Assembly: GCA_002344205.1 (NCBI GenBank)
Contig: DDSZ01000046.1
Location: 64,719 to 128,718, forward strand
Length of the DNA: 64,000 nucleotides
Reading direction: 5' to 3'
DNA from: Opitutaceae bacterium UBA2377
GTDB lineage: Bacteria; Verrucomicrobiota; Verrucomicrobiia; Opitutales; Opitutaceae
In this document: positions 32,332 through 39,296 of the stretch, piece after piece
How positions within the stretch are numbered: position 1 is the stretch's first letter
Layout: each line of letters starts with the position of its first letter
Translations under genes and position numbers: made by a program
The notes under the pieces: model-generated
The model's database searches: none
What the model was told of the DNA's origin: nothing
What the model saw: the letters and a program-made list of their open reading frames with translations, nothing else

Positions 32332-34505
32332 TGGCTGACGAAAGCGAGGTTCTCGCCCAGGCCGGGTCGGTGGTGCCGGTCGCGATCTACACCCGTGTCT
32401 CGACGGACAACCAGGTGGGCGGACGTTTTGATTCCTGCGAAAGCCAGCTTGGTATCTGTCGGGAGTTCATTCGACGGAACGCAAGTGCAGGGTGGGTGGA
32501 AGCGGCGCACTATTCCGACCCGGCGGTATCGGGCAGTTCGATGAACCGTCCGGGACTCCGTGAACTCATGCGTCACATCGAACGGGGTGGGGTGAAGGTG
32601 ATCCTCATCTTCAAGCTGGAGCGCATGTCCCGGAACATCGACGAATTCGGCCCGTTCCGCAGCTTTCTCAGAAAACACGGGTGCCGGATGGAGAGCGCCA
32701 CCGAGGACATTTCGGAATCCACCCCGTCCGGCCGGCTCAAAAACAACATCATCCTGAGCATCTCGCAGTATGATAAGGAAAACACGGCGGAGAAGACCCG
32801 CATCAAGATGCACGAGCAGGCCAAGCGCGGCTACTGGAACGGCGGAGCCGTCCCGTACGGCTATGCGTATGACAAAAACACGCAAAAATTGTTGCCGCAT
32901 CCAGACGAGGCGCCGGTGGTGCGCCGGGTGTTCGATCAGGCAGCCAAGCTCGTGTCACTGGAGGAAGTTGCCCAAGATTTGAACAGTGAAGGGCTGCGCA
33001 CGCGGGAACGACTCTTTCGGAGCACCGCCGGGACGGAGCGATTGACGGGAATGAAACGGTTCCGTTCCGACAGCCTGCGCCTGATGATCACCAACCCGAT
33101 TTATCGCGGAGCGATCCGGTATGCTGGCAAGGAGTATCCGGGCCGGCATGAGCCGCTGGTGCTTCCCGAATTGTGGGATGAGGCAAATGCGGCGGTCGCG
33201 AAGCTTCAGCGCCCGGTGGCTAAGCTCAAACTCGAGCAAGACAAACACTTTCACCTGCTCAAGGGTCTGGTGCATTGCGGCTGCTGCCAGAGGGCCTTGG
33301 TGCCCCATGCCAGCGGCAACCGGCAACCCTCCGGGGCCTACTATCGCTACTACTATTGCAGTGCCCTCGTGAAGGAGCGCGCCGATACGCGATGCACGGT
33401 GCGCCGCATCGCCGCCGGTTCGCTTGAAAATGTCGTTGTCCAATTCCTCGGTGAATTGGGGAAGCATCCCGATGTCGTCGGTGCGGCCGTTGGCAGTTCA
33501 CAGACCCGCCGTAGGAGCCGCATCGACGAGCTGAAGAAACAACTAGCCAGCCTGGACCGCGAAATGAAAGTCTCGTCCTCCAGAATCCGCAATTGCGTCG
33601 AAGCCATCGCGGCGGGCGGCAAACACATTGCCGAGGAACTCGCAGAGCAGGTTGCATCGCTCAAGGACAAGCAGCAGCTGCAGACCGTGGAGCGCCAGCG
33701 GATGAGTCAAGAGCTGGCGGCGTGCGAAGGCGAAGTGCTCGATGCTCAGCGTGTCTTGCAAGCGATGGGAAAGTTCGGGCTGATCCTGAACGGATTGTCA
33801 CGGGACGAACAAAAGACACTGGTCGGGCTGTTTGTGGAACGCATTGAGGTGCGTCCAGGCAAGGGTGATTCGGGCGCAGATGGCAACGTGTCGGTGCGGC
33901 GATTGCAACTGCGCCTGAAATTGAATCTGCCACGCCTTGTCGAGGGACTTGACGCTCAAGCGAAGACTCAAACGGTGGGGCGACCGTCATTGGCTACGGG
34001 AATTACGATCACCGCAGAAGTTGCGCTCGGTCAGCAGCGCCGGTCGAATGAAGCGCTGGTGCTCTCGCCTTTTCGCTGCGGGAATGAGCAGACACTGGAG
34101 CCAGATCCGGCCCGGGAAGGGGAACGCACCAAGGCCACTAAAGTTGTCCAAAATCCGCTTTTGCGGGCCAGACGTTGGCAACAAATGCTCGCAGTCGGCA
34201 ACGGTCTGAGTCTGAGGCAGCTTGCTGCCAAGGAGGAAGTTTTCGCCCCGACCATTGTGCAGCACCTGAAACTGCTGAAACTTGCGCCCGCGATCCAAGC
34301 AGCAGTTGCCGGTGCGAGCCCGCAAGCCCTACGCTTCCTGAGCCTGCGACGCTTGATGAGTCTGGCCGATCTGCCAGTTGTGGAGCAATCGCGCATATTC
34401 TCAAATTGGAAATACGAGTCCTTGATGAATCCACCCGATTCAGCCTCCAGGCAAAGAACATCACAAAGTAGCATTCACGCGCGCGCCAGAATACGTCCGT
34501 ATTGA
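32331..34505 (+). CDS. Large serine recombinase / integrase with HTH-bearing C-terminal extension
   Basis: A 724-residue protein. Catalytic domain residues 15-150: AIYTRVSTDNQ (Ser24 nucleophile), YSDPAVSGSSMNRPGL, ILIFKLERMSRN. Then a recombinase domain (about 165-290), a zinc ribbon (CGCCQRALVPHAS with a downstream YYYC and C) and a coiled coil (about 390-470). The last 120 residues add LSLRQLAAKEEVFAPTIVQHLKLLKLAP, a KorB/ParB-like helix-turn-helix not part of the standard family. It would integrate and excise the element. Placement at the element's right edge supports this. Confidence 0.92.
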   Translation: MADESEVLAQAGSVVPVAIYTRVSTDNQVGGRFDSCESQLGICREFIRRNASAGWVEAAHYSDPAVSGSSMNRPGLRELMRHIERGGVKVILIFKLERMSRNIDEFGPFRSFLRKHGCRMESATEDISESTPSGRLKNNIILSISQYDKENTAEKTRIKMHEQAKRGYWNGGAVPYGYAYDKNTQKLLPHPDEAPVVRRVFDQAAKLVSLEEVAQDLNSEGLRTRERLFRSTAGTERLTGMKRFRSDSLRLMITNPIYRGAIRYAGKEYPGRHEPLVLPELWDEANAAVAKLQRPVAKLKLEQDKHFHLLKGLVHCGCCQRALVPHASGNRQPSGAYYRYYYCSALVKERADTRCTVRRIAAGSLENVVVQFLGELGKHPDVVGAAVGSSQTRRRSRIDELKKQLASLDREMKVSSSRIRNCVEAIAAGGKHIAEELAEQVASLKDKQQLQTVERQRMSQELAACEGEVLDAQRVLQAMGKFGLILNGLSRDEQKTLVGLFVERIEVRPGKGDSGADGNVSVRRLQLRLKLNLPRLVEGLDAQAKTQTVGRPSLATGITITAEVALGQQRRSNEALVLSPFRCGNEQTLEPDPAREGERTKATKVVQNPLLRARRWQQMLAVGNGLSLRQLAAKEEVFAPTIVQHLKLLKLAPAIQAAVAGASPQALRFLSLRRLMSLADLPVVEQSRIFSNWKYESLMNPPDSASRQRTSQSSIHARARIRPY

Positions 34506-34558
34506 AGATTCGCGAACGTAACCCGAGACGCTTTTGGTGAAACCAAAGCACCCGCGAC

Positions 34559-34593
34559 GGGATCGAAACTCGAACCCTCAAGTGTTAATCACT
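34559..34593 (-). pseudogene. tRNA-Asn-like fragment (possible attachment-site relic)
   Basis: On the plus strand GGGATCGAA at 34559-34567 is followed by CTCGAACCC and then CAAGTGTTAATCACT. In the intact tRNA-Asn downstream the same order appears: GGGATCGAAC, then CAAGTGATTAACAGT, with nearly equal spacing (28 against 30 bases). It looks like the degenerate T-arm and anticodon arm of a tRNA gene left by past integration. The resemblance could partly be chance. Confidence 0.45.
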
Positions 34594-34643
34594 TAATGCC
34601 GAAATCCGCATGAAAACGGCCGCCGTGCGGTATGGGCTATGTC

Positions 34644-34750
34644 CAAATCCGAAAGATCGCCGCGAGTGATTAACACTCCGATACTCTAAACAGCTGGTGG
34701 TCGGGATCATCCGAAAAGTGTTAATCACTGCCATTTTTGGTTCGGATTTG
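34644..34750. repeat. Symmetric inverted repeat with anticodon-arm-like core
   Basis: Left arm: CAAATCCGAA (34644-34653), 11 bases, AGTGATTAACACT (34665-34677). Right arm: AGTGTTAATCACT (34717-34729), 11 bases, TTCGGATTTG (34741-34750). Both blocks are exact reverse complements at identical spacing, around a 39-base centre. A third AGTGTTAATCACT is at 34581-34593. The core differs by one base from AGTGATTAACAGT (34792-34804) in the tRNA-Asn anticodon arm. It may be an attachment site, a recombinase binding site or the end of a further inserted unit. Confidence 0.7.
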
Positions 34751-34758
34751 AAAATAAA

Positions 34759-34833
<75 letters not shown>

Positions 34834-35040
34834 ACGTGGCTTGCATGGCCATCACCATGCGAAAGGAGTGACGAAAAACAGAGCGCTGCGGGGGGTTGTC
34901 AATGCTCGTTTTGCCACGACTGCGCGAAAACGTGGTTCGTGGCAAAGTTTTGGTTGCTTTCATAATGCCGGCTCCTATCAACTGACCCTCTTTTCCATTA
35001 CGCCTGCCCTCAATTCCGGGGTCACAGGGGGAACGAAACC

Positions 35041-35781
35041 ATGAAGCAACAATTCATTCTTAACGTCGCCACGCGCGCCCAAACCGGCCGCAGTGCCTCA
35101 CGTCGCCTTCGCAAGGCCAACAGCATTCCCGCCATCCTTTACGGGAAGCACACGAGCCCTGAAAAACTCGCGGTGGATACGCCGGAGTTCGTCCGCCTGC
35201 TCAAATCCGTGGCCGGCCGTGCCGTCCTCGTGGAACTGCACCGCACAGACAAGAGCGAGAAGGCGCTTTCCTTTCTGCAAGAAATCCAGCGCGACCCGTT
35301 GACCGACAAATACCTGCACATCGATTTGCAGGAGGTCAAAGCCGACGAGAAGATGGAGATTCGCGTGCCTCTGCTCGTGGTGGGCGAATCCTTCGGCGTT
35401 AAAAACCAGAGCGGCGTGTTGGAAATCGCTTCCCATGCCCTGCGGATCCGCTGCTTGCCGAAGGATCTGCCTTCGGTGATCGAGGTCGATGTCACCGAAC
35501 TCAAGGTCGGTGAGACCATCAAAGTGGCTGAAATCAAGCCGATCGCCGGCGTCGAGCTGCTCGATCTGAAGGGCCAGCCAGTCGTCTCCTGCGTGGAGCC
35601 CGTGGCCGAAATCGTCCAAGAAACCGTGGCCGCTACGCCTGCCGCCGGTGCCGCTGCGCCTGCCGCCGGTGCTACACCTGCCGCCGGTGCCGCTGCGCCT
35701 GCTGCGGCTGGCGACGCCAAGGCCGCGGCCCCGGCCGCCGGGGACAAAAAGGCCGCTGCTGCGCCCGCCGCCAAGAAGTAA
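35041..35781 (+). CDS. rplY: 50S ribosomal protein L25 / general stress protein Ctc
   Basis: A 246-residue protein with the N-terminal 5S-rRNA-binding L25 domain (RTQGRS-like QTGRSASRRLRKANSIPAILYG) and the TL5/Ctc C-terminal beta domain (VPLLVVGESFGVKNQSGVLEI, LPSVIEVDVTELKVGETIKVAEI). The last 45 residues are an Ala/Pro-rich tail of near repeats (PAAGA) ending in lysines, common in this family. The GGGGGAA ahead of the ATG is a good ribosome site. First gene of a housekeeping run ending with dnaB. Confidence 0.95.
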   Translation: MKQQFILNVATRAQTGRSASRRLRKANSIPAILYGKHTSPEKLAVDTPEFVRLLKSVAGRAVLVELHRTDKSEKALSFLQEIQRDPLTDKYLHIDLQEVKADEKMEIRVPLLVVGESFGVKNQSGVLEIASHALRIRCLPKDLPSVIEVDVTELKVGETIKVAEIKPIAGVELLDLKGQPVVSCVEPVAEIVQETVAATPAAGAAAPAAGATPAAGAAAPAAAGDAKAAAPAAGDKKAAAAPAAKK

Positions 35782-35787
35782 GTTTTC

Positions 35788-35821
35788 ATGCGGCGGGTCG
35801 CTTGACCGCTACCCGCCGCAT
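35788..35821 (+). terminator. Hairpin between rplY and pth
   Basis: ATGCGGCGGGT pairs perfectly with ACCCGCCGCAT around 12 bases, followed by CATTGTTCTTT. The stem is strong, but the T-run is broken, so it may only attenuate read-through into pth. Confidence 0.5.
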
Positions 35822-35837
35822 CATTGTTCTTTGAGTC

Positions 35838-36428
35838 ATGTCCATTTCGCTCGTTGCCGGTCTCGGCAATCCGGGCCGCGAATACGCATCCACCCGCCAC
35901 AATGTCGGTTGGATCGTGATCGAGGCCCTGGCCCGTCGGCACGGGTTGGTTTGGAAGCACCAAGCCAAATTCGATGCTGAAACCGCGCGCTGGGACCGAC
36001 CCGGCATGCCGGTCTGTCACCTCATCAAGCCGCTTACATTCATGAATGAAAGCGGTCGGGCGGTGGCGGCGTTGGCCCGTTACCACAAGCTTCAACCGGA
36101 ATCCGTGGTGGCGGTTTACGACGACCTCAATATCGATCTCGGTTTGGTGAAGGTCACCACGAGCGGCAGTGCGGGAGGTCACAACGGTGTCGCCAGCCTG
36201 CTCTCCGACCTTGGCGATGGCTTTGCCCGCTACCGGGTGGGTATCGGCCCGAAGCAACCGCCCCAGATGGATCTCAAAGACTTTGTGCTCAGCAAATTTT
36301 CACCCGACCAGTTCACTCAAATCCAAGACAATCTTCCCAAATACATCGATGGCCTCGAACTCCTGCTGAAAAGCGGGACCGAAAAGGCCATGAACCAGCT
36401 TAACCGCAGAACCAAAAATGAACCCTAA
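35838..36428 (+). CDS. pth: Peptidyl-tRNA hydrolase
   Basis: A 196-residue enzyme of the bacterial Pth family: GLGNPGREYASTRHNVGW (catalytic His20), KPLTFMNESGRAV, DDLNIDLG and GSAGGHNGVASL are all present. It recycles peptidyl-tRNA released from stalled ribosomes. Its stop overlaps the rpsF start by 11 bases. Confidence 0.97.
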   Translation: MSISLVAGLGNPGREYASTRHNVGWIVIEALARRHGLVWKHQAKFDAETARWDRPGMPVCHLIKPLTFMNESGRAVAALARYHKLQPESVVAVYDDLNIDLGLVKVTTSGSAGGHNGVASLLSDLGDGFARYRVGIGPKQPPQMDLKDFVLSKFSPDQFTQIQDNLPKYIDGLELLLKSGTEKAMNQLNRRTKNEP

Positions 36429-36714
36429 CAAACGCAATTATCGCGCCACCTTCATCCTCGACAACCGGGGCAAGGAAGAGTCCGTCGAGCAGATCATCGA
36501 GGGCGTGAAGCAGGAAATCGCCGCATTGCAGGGCGAAGTCTCGGCTGTCGAGAACCTCGGCAAGCGCGACTTCGTCCGCGTGACTGATGTCAAATTCCCC
36601 GGCGCCTCCTATGTGCAGATCTCTTTCAGCGCCCCGGGCGAAGGTCCGGGCCAGCTCAAGGAGCGCCTGCGCCTCAACAACAGCGTCTATCGCACCTTTA
36701 TCCAGACGGTTTGA
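36418..36714 (+). CDS. rpsF: 30S ribosomal protein S6
   Basis: A 98-residue protein of the S6 family: NYRATFILDNRGKEESVEQIIEGVKQEI and a late KERLRLNNSVYRTFIQTV. Encoded just before ssb, the usual rpsF-ssb order, with rplI following. rpsR is not between them, as it is in many bacteria. Confidence 0.93.
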   Translation: MNPNKRNYRATFILDNRGKEESVEQIIEGVKQEIAALQGEVSAVENLGKRDFVRVTDVKFPGASYVQISFSAPGEGPGQLKERLRLNNSVYRTFIQTV

Positions 36715-36748
36715 CCGCGGATAGAAACCTCCAGCCCCTCGCGCACCC

Positions 36749-37225
36749 ATGGCCAACTTCAACAAAGTCTATCTTATTGGCAACTTGACGCGCGATCCGG
36801 AACTGCGGGTCACGCCCAAAGGCACGGCCATCTGTCAGTTCGGCCTGGCGGTCAACCGTCAGTTCAAGGACGAGTCGGGCGCGATGCGGGATGAGACGAC
36901 ATTTGTGGACATCGAGGCTTGGGGCAAGCAGGGCGAGACGATCGCCAAATACTGCACGAAAGGACGTCCGCTTTTTGTCGAAGGCCGTCTCAAGTTCGAC
37001 CAGTGGGAAGACAAGACCAGTGGCCAGAAGCGCAGCAAACTGAAGGTAGTCCTCGAAGGCTTCCAGTTCCTCGGCGGCCGTGGCGAAGGCGGAGCGGCTC
37101 CCGGTGGCGGTGGTGACGACCATGAATCATCCAGCCCTGAAAGGCACGCTCCGCCCGCTCGCGGTGGTGCTTCATCCCGTCCGGCGCCCGCGCAGGAAGC
37201 CGCCGACGAAGACGTTCCATTCTAA
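36749..37225 (+). CDS. ssb: Single-stranded DNA-binding protein
   Basis: A 158-residue protein with an N-terminal OB fold (NKVYLIGNLTRDPELRVTPKGTAICQFGLAVNR, TFVDIEAWGKQGETIAKYCTKGRPLFVEGRL), a Gly/Pro-rich linker and the acidic tip DEDVPF that binds partner proteins. It coats single strands in replication and repair. Confidence 0.97.
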   Translation: MANFNKVYLIGNLTRDPELRVTPKGTAICQFGLAVNRQFKDESGAMRDETTFVDIEAWGKQGETIAKYCTKGRPLFVEGRLKFDQWEDKTSGQKRSKLKVVLEGFQFLGGRGEGGAAPGGGGDDHESSSPERHAPPARGGASSRPAPAQEAADEDVPF

Positions 37226-37263
37226 TCCCGAATATCCTTAAGCTAATTTAACCAAATCCTCCC

Positions 37264-37752
37264 ATGGCATACAGTGAAGTCCTCCTCGTAAAACCCGTCG
37301 ACGGCCTCGGCGGCGAAGGCGATCAAGTCAAAGTTCGCGCCGGCTACGCGCGCAATTTCCTCCTGCCGCGCAAAATCGCGGTGCCGCTCACCACGGCCAA
37401 TCGCAAACAGGTCGAGTCGCTCCAGAAGCGTCGCGCCCTCCGCGAGGCGGAAGAGCTTTCCGGCGCGCAACAGCTAGCCAAGCAGCTTGAGAAGGCCTCG
37501 CTGGCCTTTGCGGTGAAGACGGGCGAGGGCGGCAAGATGTTCGGCGCCATCACCTCGGCCGATATCCACGACAAGCTTACGGCTGCCGGCATCACGGTGG
37601 ACCGCAAGCGCATCCACCTCCACACGCCGGTGAAGACCCTGGGCCAGCACTCCGTCAAGGTGAAGCTGCACGCCGAGGTCACGGTGGAGCTCAATTTCGA
37701 CGTGGTTTCGGAAAACCCGATCGAGGCCCCGGTGGCTGAGGAAAAGAAGTAA
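37264..37752 (+). CDS. rplI: 50S ribosomal protein L9
   Basis: A 162-residue protein with the L9 N-terminal motif (VDGLGGEGDQVKVRAGYARNFLLPRKIAVPLT), a central helix and the C-terminal domain (KMFGAITSADIHDKL, LGQHSVKVKLHAEVTVEL). A terminator follows it. Confidence 0.97.
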   Translation: MAYSEVLLVKPVDGLGGEGDQVKVRAGYARNFLLPRKIAVPLTTANRKQVESLQKRRALREAEELSGAQQLAKQLEKASLAFAVKTGEGGKMFGAITSADIHDKLTAAGITVDRKRIHLHTPVKTLGQHSVKVKLHAEVTVELNFDVVSENPIEAPVAEEKK

Positions 37753-37773
37753 GCCCACTCGCTCTTTTGTTGC

Positions 37774-37812
37774 CGGAAGCCGCGCCTGCAAAGACGCGGC
37801 TTCCGTGTTTTT
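37774..37812 (+). terminator. Rho-independent terminator after rplI
   Basis: CGGAAGCCGCG pairs with CGCGGCTTCCG (11 bp) around a 10-base loop, followed by TGTTTTT. It closes the rpsF-ssb-rplI unit ahead of dnaB. Confidence 0.88.
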
Positions 37813-37877
37813 CACCGGGCGCGGTGCAAAATAGCTTTGCGGCAAGACCCGGCTGTCCCACTTACTAAGTGTCCTTC

Positions 37878-39296
37878 ATGTCTGAGACCACCGACAAGCC
37901 TGCCGCCCGCCAGCGTGGTGCCGGTCCTTCCCCGGCCGCGGGCTCCCTTTTCGGTCGCGACCTGCCGCACAGCCTCGATGCGGAGGAGTATCTTCTGTCG
38001 TGCTGTTTCATCGATGGCACCGAGACCGTGGGGCGCTGCTTGGAGGAGAAATTGTCGGCGAAAGCATTTTTCGCTCCGTCCAACCAGGTTATCTACGACA
38101 AGCTGTTGGATCTGTATCAAAGGAATCTGCCCATCGACGTGGCCGTTGTGGCTGAGGAACTGAAGGCCGCGGGCCAATTGGATGTGGTGGGCGGCTACGC
38201 TTACTTGGCGCAGGTCAGTTCACGTATTCCCACCACGGCGCAGGCGACTTACTTCATTGAGCGGGTCCGTGACCTGCATGTGTTGCGCGAGATCATCCGG
38301 GCTGCCGGTGGCATCGTGGAGCGTTCCTTCCAACTGGACGGCAGTGTGGATGAATTCGTTGATCAGGTAGAGAAGGACATATTTGCGGTCACACAAGAGC
38401 GGGTGTCGGACACGATTCAGCACATGAAGGAGCCGACGCGCGAAGCCTTCAAGGTGATCGACAAGATGCTGCACCATCGCGGCGAACTGACCGGCGTGCC
38501 CTCCGGCTTCAAGGACCTGGACCAGCTCACTTTCGGATTCCAGAAACAGGAAATGATTATCTTGGCCGCGCGGCCTTCGATGGGGAAGACCTCCTTCGCC
38601 CTGAATATCGCGGAGGCCGCGGCGATGCCCAAAAAAGGGGCAGTGACCCCGGTGCTGATTTTTTCGCTCGAAATGAGTGCGGCCCAGTTGGCGTTGCGCA
38701 TGCTGTGCTCCCGGGCCCGGGTGAACATGAAGCTCCTGCGCGAAGGCTTTGTGCGGCAAAACGGCGAGGAGATGAAGTCGTTGCTGGCGACGGCCGACGA
38801 ATTTTCAAAATCGGCCATCTATATCGACGATTCCAGTGCGCTTTCCATCATGCAGTTGCGTGCGAAGGCGCGTCGGATCCACGCGCAACTGAAGGACAAG
38901 GGCGGACTGGGTTTTATCGTGGTGGACTATCTCCAGTTGCTCAGCCCGACCGATCCGAGGGTCCCGCGTGAACAACAGGTCGCCGAAGCCTCCCGGGGAT
39001 TAAAATCGTTGGCGAAGGAACTGAATGTCCCCGTGCTTGTATTAAGTCAGCTCAACCGCTCGTCCGAAAAGGAGAACCGCACCCCGAAACTCGCGGATTT
39101 GCGCGAATCCGGATCGATCGAGCAGGATGCCGACGTTGTCCTCATGCTTGCCCGTCCCAAAGAAGCCGATGAAAAATTCCAAGTCGCCGCCGACTCGGCC
39201 GAGTTAATCGTTGCCAAGCAACGAAACGGACCGGTAGGAGAATTGAAGCTCACTTTCCTCAGAGATATCACCCGCTTTGAAAACTTTACCCAGTAA
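37878..39296 (+). CDS. dnaB: Replicative DNA helicase DnaB
   Basis: A 472-residue protein from ATG 37878 (a GTG nine bases earlier is in frame). It has the DnaB N-terminal domain (PHSLDAEEYLLSCCFIDG) and a RecA-type helicase with Walker A ARPSMGKTSFALN, then VVDYLQLLSP and LADLRESGSIEQDADVV. No intein is present. It is the hexameric fork helicase. Confidence 0.97.
   Translation: MSETTDKPAARQRGAGPSPAAGSLFGRDLPHSLDAEEYLLSCCFIDGTETVGRCLEEKLSAKAFFAPSNQVIYDKLLDLYQRNLPIDVAVVAEELKAAGQLDVVGGYAYLAQVSSRIPTTAQATYFIERVRDLHVLREIIRAAGGIVERSFQLDGSVDEFVDQVEKDIFAVTQERVSDTIQHMKEPTREAFKVIDKMLHHRGELTGVPSGFKDLDQLTFGFQKQEMIILAARPSMGKTSFALNIAEAAAMPKKGAVTPVLIFSLEMSAAQLALRMLCSRARVNMKLLREGFVRQNGEEMKSLLATADEFSKSAIYIDDSSALSIMQLRAKARRIHAQLKDKGGLGFIVVDYLQLLSPTDPRVPREQQVAEASRGLKSLAKELNVPVLVLSQLNRSSEKENRTPKLADLRESGSIEQDADVVLMLARPKEADEKFQVAADSAELIVAKQRNGPVGELKLTFLRDITRFENFTQ

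Larger units (their letters stand above)
1..34505. mobile_element. Integrated conjugative element (right part; left end outside window)
   Basis: The segment holds every module of a self-transmissible element: a VirB-type mating channel (minus strand, up to 13801), a coupling protein, a MobF relaxase, a candidate oriT and a large serine recombinase at the right edge. Cargo genes lie between the transfer and mobilisation arms. To the right, housekeeping genes begin at tRNA-Asn with no further transfer genes. The left boundary is not in the window, so the total size and the second attachment site are unknown. The right boundary is placed at the recombinase stop; the true end could lie anywhere up to about 34758, next to the 3' end of the tRNA. 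An integrated plasmid is an alternative to an ICE. Confidence 0.85.

Noticed and set aside
35637..35735. Repeated GCTGCGCCTGCCGCCGGT-like DNA as a mobile repeat
   Set aside because: It simply encodes the Ala/Pro-rich tail of L25, common in this family.
35139..36257. 372-codon minus-strand frame opposite rplY and pth
   Set aside because: Mirror of two certain housekeeping genes.
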